From Archivesica marissinica (Eukaryota; Mollusca; Bivalvia; Venerida; Vesicomyidae): a DNA stretch of 64,000 nucleotides. Both the position numbers and the translations under genes were made by a program. This document shows, piece by piece, positions 45,157 through 56,866 of the stretch. The notes under the pieces are model-generated. The model was not told the origin of the DNA. It did not search any database and saw only the letters and a list, made by a program, of their open reading frames with translations. The DNA lies in contig CM026390.1 in assembly GCA_014843695.1 (NCBI GenBank), forward strand, positions 55,350,275 through 55,414,274, given 5' to 3'. The stretch's first letter is position 1. Every line of letters starts with the position of its first letter.

Positions 45157-47005
45157 CTACATGTAGGTACATCACGGCATATCCCACTGTTATTGCTATT
45201 CTACATGTAGGTACATCACGGCATATCCCGCTGTTATTGCTATTCTACATGTAGGTACATCACGGCATATACCGCTGTTATTGCTATTCTACATGTAGGT
45301 ACATCACGGCATATACCGCTGTTATTGCTATTCTACATGTAGGTACATCACGGCATATCCCGCTGTTATTGTTATTCTACATGTAGGTACATCACGGCAT
45401 ATCCCGCTGTTATTGCTATTCTACATGTAGGTACATCACGGCATATCCCGCTGTTATTGCTATTCTACATGTAGGTACATCACAGCATATCCCACTGTTA
45501 TTGCTATTCTACATGTAGGTACATCACGGCATATCCCGCTGTTATTGTTATTCTACATGTAGGTACATCACAGCATATCCCGCTGTTATTGCTATTCTAC
45601 ATGTAGGTACATCACGGCATATACCGCTGTTATTACTATTCTACATGTAGGTACATCACGGCATTTCCCGCTGTTATTGTTATTCTACATGTAGGTACAT
45701 CACGGCATTTCCCGCTGTTATTACTATTCTACATGTAGGTACATCACGGCATATCCCGCTGTTATTGTTATTCTACATGTAGGTACATCACGGCATATCC
45801 CGCTGTTATTGCTATTCTACATGTAGGTACATCACGGCATTTCCAGCGTTTATTACTATTCTACATGTCGGTACATTACGGCATATCCCGCTGTTATTGC
45901 TATTCTACATGTAGGTACATCACGGCATTTCCCGCTGTTATTGCTATTCTACATGTAGGTACATCACGGCATATCCCACTGTTATTGCTATTCTACATGT
46001 AGGTACATCACGGCATATCCCGCTGTTATTGCTATTCTACATGTAGGTACATCACGGCATATCCCGCTGTTATTGCTATTCTACATGTAGGTACATCACG
46101 GCATATACCGCTGTTATTACTATTCTACATGTAGGTACATCACGGCATTTCCCGCTGTTATTGTTATTCTACATGTAGGTACATCACGGCATATCCCACT
46201 GTTATTGCTATTCTACATGTAGGTACATCACGGCATATCCCGCTGTTATTGCTATTCTACATGTAGGTACATCACGGTATTTCCCGCTGTTATTGCTATT
46301 CTACATGTAGGTACATCACGGCATATCCCACTGTTATTGCTATTCTACATGTAGGTACATCACGGCATATCCCGCTGTTATTGCTATTCTACATGTAGGT
46401 ACATCACGGCATATCCCGCTGTTATTGCTATTCTACATGTAGGTACATCACGGCATATACCGCTGTTATTACTATTCTACATGTAGGTACATCACGGCAT
46501 TTCCCGCTGTTATTGTTATTCTACATGTAGGTACATCACGGCATTTCCCGCTGTTATTACTATTCTACATGTAGGTACATCACGGCATATCCCGCTGTTA
46601 TTGTTATTCTACATGTAGGTACATCACGGCATATCCCGCTGTTATTGCTATTCTACATGTAGGTACATCACGGCATATACCGCTGTTATTACTATTCTAC
46701 ATGTAGGTACATCACGGCATTTCCCGCTGTTATTGTTATTCTACATGTAGGTACATCACGGCATTTCCCGCTGTTATTACTATTCTACATGTAGGTACAT
46801 CACGGCATATCCCGCTGTTATTGTTATTCTACATGTAGGTACATCACGGCATATCCCGCTGTTATTGCTATTCTACATGTAGGTACATCTCGGCATTTCC
46901 CGCTGTTATTACTATTCTACATGTAGGTACATCACGGCATTTCCAGCGTTTATTACTATTCTACATGTCGGTACATTACGGCATATCCAGCGCTGATTAC
47001 TATTA
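45157..47005. repeat. 44-bp satellite array (about 42 units)
   Basis: Unit CTACATGTAGGTACATCACG, then GCATATCCCGCTGTTATTGCTATT. Each unit starts with the perfect palindrome CTACATGTAG. Variant orders (ATATACC, ATTTCCC, TTACTATT, TTGTTATT) recur in blocks, e.g. about 46,440-46,640 resembles 46,680-46,860, showing block duplications. The last units decay (CCAGCGTTTATTACTATT). Confidence 0.97.
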
Positions 47006-47276
47006 AATGCGGCTAACGACTGTGAGTCCTGTAATTCTCTAGAATGTCAATGCATTATCATACAACTGACGTCACATAAAAACTCACGTGATTGTGCGTA
47101 TGCTTTCGATTTCTGTAGCATTGCGTAAATAAATTATATATAGTATGTCCACATACAATGTGGCACAATGGAGTAAACATATACTTAACTGTACCGTGAT
47201 TCATTTTCTAAAGTAAGGACATTTAAACCTGTGATTGTTGTCATATTACTAGTATATGTGACTCACATCAAGCCGC
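47006..47276. other. Spacer
   Basis: No feature recognised. Confidence 0.45.
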
Positions 47277-47570
47277 TGAGAGACAAATACTCTCTATGTA
47301 CCGAGACATAGATCCAGATACAGCAATACTCTATGGAGGTGAACGTAGAGAGACAAATACTCTCTATGTACCGAGACATAGATCCAGATACAGCAATGTT
47401 CTATGGAGGTGAACGCAGAGAGACAAATACTCTCTATGTACAGAGACATAGATCCAGATACAGCAATACTCTATGGAGGTGAACACAGAGAGACAAATAC
47501 TCTCTATGTGCAGAGACATAGATCCAGATACAACAATGCTCTATGGAGGTGTACGCAGAGAGACAAATGC
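47277..47570. repeat. 70-bp tandem repeat, about four copies
   Basis: Unit AGACAAATACTCTCTATGTA, then CCGAGACATAGATCCAGATA, CAGCAATACTCTATGGAGGT, GAACGTAGAG. Grades into the 51-bp array to its right. Confidence 0.92.
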
Positions 47571-47935
47571 AGATACAACAATACTGGCTCACTATGGAGG
47601 GTGATGCAGAGCAACCCGTCCAGATACAGCAATACTGGCTCACTATGGAGGGTGATGCAGAGCAACCCGTCCAGATACAACAATACTGGCTCACTATGGA
47701 GGGTGATGCAGAACAACCCGTCCAGATACAGCAATACTGGCTCTCTATGGAGGGTGATGCAGAGCAACCCGTCAAGATACAACAATACTGGCTCTCTATG
47801 GAGGGTGATGCAGAGCAACCCGTCCAGATACAACAATACTGGCTCTCTATGGAGGGTGATGCAGATAGACACATGCAGATACAGCAATACTGGCTCTCTA
47901 TGAGGGAGAGCAGAGGGACCAGTCCAGATACAGCT
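47571..47935. repeat. 51-bp tandem repeat, about seven copies
   Basis: Unit GCAATACTGGCTCACTATGG, then AGGGTGATGCAGAGCAACCC, GTCCAGATACA. It contains the CAGATACAGCAATACT...CTATGGAGG...GCAGAG skeleton of the 70-bp unit, so the two are related. A 17-residue repeat frame is open on both strands; not taken as a gene. Confidence 0.92.
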
Positions 47936-48071
47936 TTCCAGATTGCAGTAAGTAAATACTGTATTTCGGGAGCCCTAGTAATACCAATTGAATTGAGATA
48001 TATGGTGTACAAGATGTACAAGCCCATACATGAGTAAACATTGAATCGTAGACAGTGATCGGAATATAACA

Positions 48072-48196
48072 TAAGCAAGTGTATGCATGGGTTCCAATCC
48101 AGATGCAAGTGTATGCATGGGTTCCAATCCAGATGCAAGTGTATGCATGAGTTCCAATCCAGATGCAAGTGCATGCATGAGTTCCAATCCAGATGC
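48072..48196. repeat. 30-bp tandem repeat, four copies
   Basis: Unit AAGTGTATGCATGGGTTCCA, then ATCCAGATGC. Shares only the short ATCCAGAT phrase with the preceding arrays. Confidence 0.92.
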
Positions 48197-48200
48197 AGAT

Positions 48201-48235
48201 GCGCTTTTAGGCGACATTGGCGGTGAAAGAGTTAA
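48201..48235. mobile_element. Terminal scrap of the TTAA-MITE
   Basis: CGCTTTTAGGCGACATTGGC followed by GGTGAAAGAGTTAA matches the last 35 nt of the MITE at 31,554-31,798. The rest has been lost or replaced by the 30-bp array. Confidence 0.75.
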
Positions 48236-48424
48236 GTAAAACTAAGCAGTTATTTATAGACCATAATACAGCTATAACATCTAATCCCAGATATACCCTA
48301 TGAGTACTGACTACTCATTGATTGTGTTGAGTTAATAATTAACTATATATAAAATATTGAGAAACGTTTCCAATGACATTTTGGTACAGATGGTGTGTAA
48401 TACGAAATAATTCCAAGTACCTTT

Positions 48425-48655
48425 AGTCGTGATAGCGCAATAGATGCGCGTTCGATTCAGGTGCGAACTGTTCGGAGATCGAGCCCTGCTGGAGCCGTTA
48501 CGATTATACCCTTAGGCAAGGCATTTAAATTCCACATTGCCTCTTCTCTCTCCCTCGTGGCGATGGATTCCATCAGGAATGGGGTCTCGAAAGTGATTAA
48601 TATAAGTTGAAATAACTTGTTTCGCAATCGAGCTAAAATAAATGTATATATAAAC
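48425..48655 (+). mobile_element. SINE-A copy
   Basis: Head AGTCGTGATAGCGCAATAGA, degenerate B-box GGAGATCGAGCCCTGC, body CTTAGGCAAGGCATTTAAAT, pyrimidine tract TCTTCTCTCTCCCTC, tail CGCAATCGAGCTAAAATAAA. Confidence 0.87.
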
Positions 48656-49662
48656 TAAGTACTTTTAACTACATTGCATCGACCATGTGTGCTAATTTAT
48701 AATAAATAAAATTATATGATTATGCCAAAATACTATAAATCGGATAATGAGTTGATATCAAATTGCAGGTGCCTTGACATTGTCTCTAAATAAATCAGTT
48801 TTATTTTGAATAACAATAATCATATGACTTCTTATCACATCCTATAACGTGGTTGAAGAACAGTTAGTATGTCATACTGTGCAAAAGATAGTAAAAACAA
48901 ACATCTATTTGCACGAATAAATATTGTCATATATAAATAGAAATGTATTTTATAAATACATTTATTTATTTATATATATGATACATTGTTAACCATGTAA
49001 GATTATGATTTTATGTAATATGTATAATCGTCTGCCAGGTAATATGTATAATCGTCTGCTATTATTTTCGCGCCTAAATTATCAGTTCCTGTTTGCGCGG
49101 GAACATTTTCACTACCGAGTGCAGGTGGTCAGTTATGTAAGAATATAGCCGCTTTATAGATGACAGAGAAACAAGTCATACTATTGTATAACATCACAGA
49201 TGTTTGGCGCCGTGATGTCTGTTATAGATGTTAATTTTGCTATTTAAGAAATGAGAAATGATGAAGAAATTAGTGCATTATTATCCTGCCAATGAGGCAT
49301 TTAAGGAATCAATGTAACTTACTTTTAAAGATATAAACTGTTTCTATGACAGTTAGAAAAATTAACATTTAAAGAAGTATTAACTCTTAAATATTAAAGT
49401 CGTATTAAATACGTGAACGGAAGATAATTAGGCCGTGTAAGAAACGATTGTTTTGGCTAATATATCTATTGGAATAGTTTGTTGAAGTAAGGAAATTAAT
49501 ATAGCATATGGGACTATTATGAACATAAGGAAATAGTGAGGCGAACAATAAGATACGAGATATTACGAATATATGATACATATAATAATATAAATTAAAG
49601 GCGATTGTTCTAAATTATATTACACAAAGGAAAATGATAGACTGTGTTGAGTTATAAATTAT
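48656..49662. other. AT-rich spacer
   Basis: Contains a two-copy GTAATATGTATAATCGTCTG repeat (about 49,016-49,060). Otherwise nothing recognised. Confidence 0.5.
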
Positions 49663-49808
49663 TGAAGGACCGTAGAGAAACCCCCTAGACAACGCCAGCG
49701 AGTCTACGATAGGAAAGACCCTGGTTAGAGCATTATTGAAGGACCGTACAGAAACCCCCTAGACAACCCCAGCGAGTCTACGATAGGATAGACCCTGGTT
49801 AGAGCATT
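49663..49808. repeat. Two-copy 74-bp direct repeat
   Basis: ATTATTGAAGGACCGTAGAG / ATTATTGAAGGACCGTACAG each continue through CCCCCTAGACAACGCCAGCG and AGACCCTGGTTAGAGCATT, with a few substitutions. Confidence 0.88.
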
Positions 49809-50287
49809 TATACCGGACAATATATAAGTAGAAAGAGAGGTTTGCCACAATACCCTTGCAACATATCAACGCCAATACACGCGGCGCTAGTTCTTGTACA
49901 GAGACGAATTACCGATTTTAAAAATACATGCATGTTACAATCTTTCTAACTGCAAGGAACGTTACTACATTAACGAGAGTAATTAAATAGATACCAGAGA
50001 GGACATTTTAATTCTGAGACGGCGTACAGAAGAATTCGATCACTAATTTCATTTTGCCATGCAGCGTTATTGGCTTTAATGATGTTAGGACATCGCGAAC
50101 ATCACGTCAAGTTTACAATTAACTTCTGAAACCTTTATGTTGGGTAGTCCTTTCTTAGAAGTATTAAGATTAGTATGCCTGCAAAGAAAATCATATATAT
50201 GTTACAAACACGTGCTTTGTATCTTTGTAAGTAATGATACTGGTGTGTCTTTGTATTTGTTATGCATTTTGAGAAGTAGTTCCTTTA

Positions 50288-50835
50288 TACTAGATGACAT
50301 AGAAAACGCATACTTCGGATAAGTGTGTTTTTACATGAAAAACAATAACTATATAAATACACAGCGTTAAACATTTTGGAATATATTTAGTTGTTCAGTT
50401 TGTGTTTTGTAATAAAGATGTGATATATATCTTTGGTGGAATCCTTCGTATTTCGTTTTCATGTAATACGAATCATATAATGTAGGTGTGCGTTTTCTAT
50501 GTCCTCTAGTATATAATGTAGGTGTGCGTTTTCTATGTCCTCTAGTATATAATGTAGGTGCGCGTTTTCTATATCCTCTAGTGTATAATGTAGGTGTGCG
50601 TTTTCTATGTCCTCTAGTATATAATGTAGGTGTGCGTTTTCTATGTCCTCTAGTATATAATGTAGGTGCGCGTTTTCTATATCCTCTAGTATATAATGTA
50701 GGTGTGCGTTTTCTATGTCCTCTAGTATATAATGTAGGTGTGCGTTTTCTATGTCCTCTAGTATATAATGTAGGTGTGCGTTTTCAATGTCTTCTAGTAT
50801 ATAATGTAGGTGTGCGTTTTCTATGTCCTCTAATA
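50288..50835. mobile_element. TA-flanked MITE whose right terminal repeat is tandemly amplified
   Basis: Left end TACTAGATGACATAGAAAAC (continuing GCATAC). The right end, reverse-complemented, is TATTAGAGGACATAGAAAAC (continuing GCACACC). A TA lies on each side (50,286-50,287; 50,836-50,837). An inner pair ACATGAAAAA / GTTTTCATGT strengthens the foldback. The right terminal repeat is repeated about ten times as the 36-bp array. No transposase is encoded. The empty site is seen in the LINE-beta copy near 60,440. Confidence 0.72.
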
Positions 50836-50838
50836 TAA
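50480..50838. repeat. 36-bp minisatellite made of MITE terminal repeats
   Basis: Ten units of ATAATGTAGGTGTGCGTTTT, then CTATGTCCTCTAGTAT. Each unit contains GTGTGCGTTTTCTATGTCCT, which is the inverted terminal repeat of the element that holds the array. The 116-codon plus-strand frame (12-residue repeat) is a by-product of the period. Confidence 0.95.
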
Positions 50839-51310
50839 GTTCATCCTCGATCTATTCGAGGTTGATAACTGATCTCTTAAAACAGGTTTTAGTTGTGCGC
50901 TAGTGCTGGTATCACAATTTGAATTGTATTTTGACAATCACCTACTACGCCTAACATAGTATTGGGAAGAGCCGTCTCTAATGTTGTAAGAACTTGTGGC
51001 TCGACCCATTTGTGCTTTCTTTGCATATATTGTATGTAGATTCTGTGTCATAATAGAGCAAAATAAAATATGATTAAACATAAGTGATTGTTTTTATATG
51101 TTTTACTATTAGTTTGCTTCATCACACAATACAAAATGTAGTCCGCTATGAATATTAATGAGAATAGAATACTTTTGCAATTCATTGGGATATGAATGGC
51201 GATCACATGGGCTGAATCAACCAATCCAAATCGCGATACTGCAAGAAGTTGTAATTATTTAATAGTGAACCCCAACTTATACATGCTATTACTCTGATAA
51301 ATAAAACGTT

Positions 51311-51367
51311 ACGTCACCAACCGCGTCACCAACCGCGTCACCACGTCACCAACCGCGTCACCAACCG
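51311..51367. repeat. 12-bp tandem repeat
   Basis: CGTCACCAACCG repeated about four to five times with one deletion. Confidence 0.85.
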
Positions 51368-51650
51368 TACCAGACGCGGCTAACATATGTCGTAACTTAG
51401 TAGCACCTACAACATGCTTTATCTATGTGTGCGTGAAATGACAAAATGTTCATAAGAACATAACTACGCATAGTGATTTAAGCAGCCCACCAAGTGAATC
51501 ACAGAAAGAGAATGCTTAGCACAGGTGGCTGCTTAATATAGGTCAAATGTATACTAAAACAACATATTGGGAATCTAGAAATTGGCTGCTTAATTCAGGT
51601 TGGCTGCTTAATTGAGGTGACCACTGACACAGGTTTGACTGTATATGTGT

Positions 51651-51893
51651 CACTGATCCAGTGGTTAATAATCTGCATACGATTCCAGGGGTTACTGGTT
51701 CGATCCCCCCGTCTGACAGGGTTGTAACAGTCTTTCAGTTGAGACTTCAAACCGAGGTCTCGTGTCGGTACTTTACACCTTACACATGAACGAACCAGAT
51801 GAAACTGATCTCTGCCTGTATCATTGCACTATCCGTGTCCCTAAAATCAAAAATGACTAATCTCTTCAGGAGGCGTCCTGTAGCGTCGACAGG
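51651..51893 (+). mobile_element. SINE-C, diverged copy
   Basis: Head CACTGATCCAGTGGTTAATA, B-box GGTTCGATCCCCCCG, body CAAACCGAGGTCTCGTGTCG, tail decayed after CTCTTCAGGAGGCGTC. More substituted than other copies, so probably older. Confidence 0.78.
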
Positions 51894-52391
51894 CGACTCT
51901 CCCATATATAATCTAGTACAGTTGCTCGGCTATAACAGAACACGTGTTTTATGTGATGCATGCAACCCACTCTTCTCTTGGACATTCAATGAACCGAACA
52001 TAATTGAATACGTAAAACATTATAAATCCTTTCACAAGAGCTAAGATGACCAATATCGTGTCTACATTGTTGGGATTTTGTTCAATATAGAAGAACCTTA
52101 ATAATCGGAAACAAACCATAATTCAAATCAGTGTAATAAGTGTCTATAGGCATGTTATAAATGTTATAGCACACATTCCCCCATAGGGACATGGCTGCAT
52201 CCGCAATTATTGCTCATAAATTACCAGACATGTTAATATCCAGCGCCGACATCATGCACATGTGATGAATTATTTACCAGGTAGACATCAAACCACGTCA
52301 TCAAGTTAAATAGATGCTCTCTGTTACTTAATACTCCCCGTTTAATACACGAGCTGATTATGTACTTGAATTAACGTGTTTCGTTTGTACA
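51894..52391. other. Spacer; possible short terminal exon
   Basis: A plus-strand frame ending at 52,044 reads ...LLGYNRTRVLCDACNPLFSW, then ...NEPNIIEYVKHYKSFHKS-stop. It looks less repetitive than its surroundings but matches nothing I know and lacks context. Confidence 0.2.
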
Positions 52392-52413
52392 TACGGATCT
52401 GTAGGCCAGTGGT
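52392..52413 (+). mobile_element. SINE-C head fragment at the array edge
   Basis: ACGGATCTGTAGGCCAGTGG then TAACA corresponds to the first part of the SINE-C tRNA-like head. The 21/22-bp satellite begins immediately after. Confidence 0.6.
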
Positions 52414-53718
52414 AACAAGTGGACACACCGCATGAAACAAGTGGACACACCGCATGAAACAATGGACACACCGCATGAAACAAATGGACACATTGCATGA
52501 AACAAGTGGACACACCGCATGAAACAAATGGACACATTGCATGAAACAAGTGGACACACCGCATGAAACAAATGGACACACCGCATGGAACAAGTGGACA
52601 CACCGCATGAAACAATGGACACACATTGTGGACAACCGAACACACCGCATGAAACAATGGACACACCGCATGAAAAAGTGGACACACCGCTGAACACGGC
52701 ATGACAACAAGTGGACACACCGCATGGAACAAGTGGACACACCGCATGCAACAAGTGGACACACCGCATAACAAGTGGACACACCCATGAAACATGGACA
52801 CACCATGAACAGTGGACACACCGCATGACAATGGACACACCGATGAAACAAGTGGACACACCGCAGCAGAACAAAGACGACTGAACACCGCAACAATGGA
52901 CACACCGCATGCAATGGACAACCGCATGAAACAATGACACACCGCATGAAACAATGGACACACCGCATGGAACAATGGACACACCGGAAACAATGGACAC
53001 ACAAACAGTGGACACACCGCATGACAATGGAACCCATGAAACAATGGACACCCACCGCATGACAATGGACACACATGAAACACAATGGACACACCGCATG
53101 AAACAATGGACACACCGCATGAAACAATGGACACACCGCATGAAACAATGGACACACCGCATGAAACAATGGACACACCGCATGAAACAATGGACACACC
53201 GCATGAAACAATGGACACACCGCATGAAACAATGGACACACCGCATGAAACAATGGACACACCGCATGAAACAATGGACACACCGCATGAAACAATGGAC
53301 ACACCGCATGAAACAATGGACACACCGCATGAAACAATGGACCACACGCATGAAACAATGGACACACATGGACACACCGCATGAAACAATGGACACACCG
53401 GAAACACACCGCATGAAACAATGGACACACCGCATGAAACAATGGACACACCGCATGAAACAATGGACACACCGCATGAAACAATGGACACACCGCATGA
53501 AACAATGGACACACCGCATGAAACAATGGACACACCGCATGAAACAATGGACACACCGCATGAAACAATGGACACACCGCATGAAACAATGGACACACCG
53601 CATGAAACAATGGACACACCGCATGAAACAATGGACACACCGCATGAAACAATGGACACACCGCATGAAACAATGGACACACCGCATGAAACAATGGACA
53701 CACCGCATGAAACAAATG
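52414..53718. repeat. 21/22-bp satellite, copy 1 of duplicated block
   Basis: Units ACACACCGCATGAAACAATG-G (21 bp) and an AAGTGG or AAATGG 22-bp version. From 53,085 to 53,718 the 21-mers are almost perfect. From about 52,620 to 53,080 they are broken by many small deletions. Frames up to 474 codons on minus and 285 on plus result from the multiple-of-three period. Confidence 0.97.
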
Positions 53719-54418
53719 GACACACCAGAGGGCTTCGAACATTTAGCAGTGAGGCGCATGTGGCAACAAGGGGTGCATATAACTACGTTATACACACATT
53801 ATCTATACTGAGTTCATTTGCTTAATTACAAGCGTGTCTATTGACGATGCTATAAATATACAGAACACACTTAACAGTTTCTACATGAATATTTTAGACC
53901 TGACTTCAATTAATTATATTCAAAAGTGTTTTCTGAAGTCATTGCAGAGCGTACTGTGTATCATTGTTAAACAATTTATCACGAAACAGACGCTAAAATC
54001 CACTTTTTAATTATCTGAGTGAAGTAAGTATCTGCTAATTTTGATAAAACCCACTAGTCATATTACACCTATACTCTATATGTGGATTAGCTTTAGGTTA
54101 ATGCAAATTTAATTACTGTTTCCAGTTGATCAATATAGAAAAAAAACCAGTCATACAATATTGAACGAATGCTCATTTAATTACATCTATTCAATTAATA
54201 GATGACGTATTTAGCGCTTATCGTATGGTACATTAAGTGACTCCCCCATTGTATTGTTTGGGGATAGATAAAACAACAGTAATGAAGTCCCAGTCCGTGT
54301 TAATTATTATAGTATATCCCTGATATACAATCATACACTAAGCATAATAAATGACGGGTCATCGGAAACGAGTCTTTCGGAAAACAAGTCTAGCAAGTGA
54401 CTCCAATGTTTGTAGATC
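53719..54418. repeat. Unique flank duplicated at 63,049-63,740
   Basis: About 700 bp of non-repetitive sequence starting CCAGAGGGCTTCGAACATTT. It recurs 9.33 kb downstream with no substitutions that I can find but six single-base deletions in the second copy. No gene is recognised. Confidence 0.9.
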
Positions 54419-54648
54419 CTCCGTCTGACCCTAATCAAATTAACAGTCTTTCAGATGGGACTTTAAACCGAGGTCTCGTGTCGGTGCTGTACACCGTGCA
54501 CGTAAAGCAACCAGAGGAGACTCTGGAATAGATATCTGCCTGTATCATTGCACTATCATCCAAAAATATAAAATGACTAATCTCTTCAGAGACGTCGCTC
54601 ATATGGGCAACCGATAGTGACGATAAATAAATGTAAAACACACAATGT
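54419..54648 (+). mobile_element. SINE-C, head-truncated (in duplicated block, copy 1)
   Basis: Starts CCGTCTGACCCTAATCAAAT, body AAACCGAGGTCTCGTGTCGG, tail GTGACGATAAATAAATGTAA. Confidence 0.83.
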
Positions 54649-55111
54649 TTCGTTTGCGTGACGTGTGACGTACTGTAGTAGGTATTTCATAACACGTAAC
54701 ATAAGTGTACATGTATGTAGCCTATAGTGATATAACACCAATCACCAAACATGTGCTTACCTTTTGCCTGGTCAGTCATATAAATATAGTTTAATACCAA
54801 GATCATTAATTGGGCCGTATTGAATTTCTGATAATGTCATTTTGCCAGAAGTAAATTGGTGAAAAATCGACAGAATGGAACCCAGGCTACTGGTATATAT
54901 ATGCAAAGTCGGTAAAACTATTACTGTATGTATACGATGTATGTAGCTGCTGGCGCACTCAGTTCAAGTACACAACATTTAGTGGCTTGAACTATCTTAC
55001 AGTTTTCAAAAAATACTGCACCGTTTGAAAGCGAATTTCATAATGATATGAGCATTGGCAAGAATGAGTACGTTATAATGTGAAAGTAGATGATAGTGGT
55101 TTGCTGTGGAT
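54649..55111. other. AT-rich spacer
   Basis: No feature recognised. Confidence 0.5.
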
Positions 55112-55122
55112 TATCTTGTTAT

Positions 55123-55410
55123 ACAGACGGATCTGTAGTCCAGTGGTAACACGCTGGACTGGTAATCCAGGGATCGCAGGTTCGATCCCCCGGCTGACCC
55201 TAATAAAATTAACAGTCATTCAGATGGGACGTTAAACCGAGGTCTCGTGTCGGTGCTTTACACCGTGCACGTAAAAGAACCAGAGGAGATTCTGGAATTG
55301 GTCTCTGTCTGTATCATGCACTATCCTCCAAAATCTAAAATAACTAATCTCTTCAGGAGGCGTCGCTCATATGGGCAACCGGTAGCGACGATAAATAAAA
55401 CGTAAAACAC
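55123..55410 (+). mobile_element. SINE-C, complete copy with target-site duplication
   Basis: Best complete copy: head GGATCTGTAGTCCAGTGGTA, anticodon arm CTGGACTGGTAATCCAG, B-box GGTTCGATCC, body GGGACGTTAAACCGAGGTCT, tail GCAACCGGTAGCGACGATAA. TATCTTGTTAT at 55,112-55,122 and 55,411-55,421 flank it. Any residual polymerase III promoter activity would start at the head. Confidence 0.92.
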
Positions 55411-55421
55411 TATCTTGTTAT

Positions 55422-55818
55422 TCTGGGCAATTTCTGTTTGGTATTAGCTTACAATGTATATAATGACACCCACACAAGAAACTGTGCACTTGGCTTACAG
55501 GTAACATTTATATCCTTTTAGAAAGAAATATAGACAAATGTGGTATCAAAATGTGCGACATATTGGGTATATTAGTACAATGTGTGAAGGATTATTTTCT
55601 TCACTCATGATAGTATAATCCATAATTCTAAAATGTGTAACGAAAAAGTAACGCTCAATATAAAAGTGAACAGTTTTTCTATGGTATCAGTATAGTTCCT
55701 AGAAAAATACAATACTGTTTACCTGATTTCGCTGCTGTAGTATTTTAAATGCACGGTCTTTCAGAATCATCATTAACCTCACTATATTTCCCCCCAACGC
55801 ATACACAATAGCATATAA
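55422..55818. other. AT-rich spacer
   Basis: No feature recognised. Confidence 0.5.
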
Positions 55819-56108
55819 TTTAAAGCAGCATTACATCGTATGGAATAAAAGATATTTGAAAAATTCAATTTTTACGTATGGGTAGCAATGCTGCTACACA
55901 ATCTAACATTATACTGTGTATGCTTATGTTCATTTGGTAAACTGTGTTTTATTGCGATAAAACTAACTCGAAACCGAAAGTAGGACTTTCCGAGTCGGTC
56001 GGTCACGCACTTGTTTACAACCGGAACGCATCGTCCGCACTTGTTTACATTCTGAATGCATCGTCCCCATTTTTCCAACGTTGTCTTTTGTAATTAAATT
56101 ACTTGATA

Positions 56109-56866
56109 TGTTGATCCATACCATTGCGCGATAGTCCAAAATGCTTGTGTGAACTTAACGAAAATGAGGATGCGGAGCACTATCTATTTCGCTGTCTATT
56201 CTATGTAAATTCCAGACGCGTACTATTCGTAAACACACGTACTTATCATCCCTTAAATACAAGAAAACTACTGTTAGGCTTCGAAAACTTAGCGGACAAT
56301 GAAAATGAATATATTTTCACACACGTTCAAACATATATTAAAACGACTAAACGCTTCGAGCAAATAACCACATGATCTGTATATATATAGGCTGTTCTCT
56401 TGTGACGATCTATGTTAGGGTGTGGTGACGGGTGTGGCTGGCTGGGTAACGTTGTATGGTGGGACACTTGATTGGAGTAGCTATTACAGTTACATTTCCT
56501 AAACTTTTTTTGGTTTGTTTATTGTTGTTTTTTGTTTCTAAATTCTTATTATCTAAAATGTTGCTTATTCTCTTAATCATTTTACCCTTTTTCTATTAGT
56601 ATCATTAAATTTAGTAAAAGTACTAGCACAACTCTTGTATTCAGTCTCTTTGTTAATTACAATCTAGTATTATGGGGAGGGCCGTAACTAATGTTGTTAA
56701 AACTTGTGGCCCAACCAATTTGCTTCAACATATAATGACAATCCTTGAGCAAACAATGCCACGAATCATGCATTATGGATAGTTATACATGTTTGTTCAT
56801 TTGTTTTGTATTGTACATTGTATATATAGAATGCAATAAAATATGATTAAACTAAACTACCTCTGT
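56109..56866 (+). mobile_element. LINE-alpha, 5'-truncated insertion in a MITE
   Basis: Starts within the C-terminal domain and includes the 3' UTR, ending GCAATAAAATATGATTAAAC. The empty site in the second MITE copy reads ATTCATACCTCTGTTAG, so the insertion interrupted it at TACC, which appears at both junctions as a 4-bp candidate duplication. An 83-codon frame (56,124-56,375) is the only coding remnant. Confidence 0.85.
56124..56375 (+). pseudogene. LINE-alpha C-terminal Cys-rich domain fragment
   Basis: MRDSPKCLCELNENEDAEHY, then LFRCLFYVNSRRVLFVNTRT, matches the 36.8-kb copy in the order Cys-x-Cys ... EDAEH ... Cys, followed by an NTRT-H-LN segment. It ends near the native stop. The initiator Met is fortuitous, because the element is truncated just upstream. 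Confidence 0.82.

Larger units (their letters stand above)
50141..51085 (+). mobile_element. LINE-beta 3' region, interrupted by a MITE
   Basis: Left part (50,200-50,287: GTGCTTTGTATCTTTGTAAG, TGAGAAGTAGTT) and right part (50,838-50,900: GTTCATCCTCGATCT, GGTTGATAACTGATCTCTTA) are contiguous in the related copy at 60.36-60.48 kb. The tail proper is GAACTTGTGGCTCGACCCAT and GCAAAATAAAATATGATTAA (ends about 51,085), close to the LINE-alpha tail. No coding part is recognised with confidence. Confidence 0.7.

Noticed and set aside
55123..55200. A functional tRNA-Thr gene
   Set aside because: The tRNA-like head lacks a complete acceptor stem and continues into the SINE-C body and tail with a target-site duplication, so it is a SINE.
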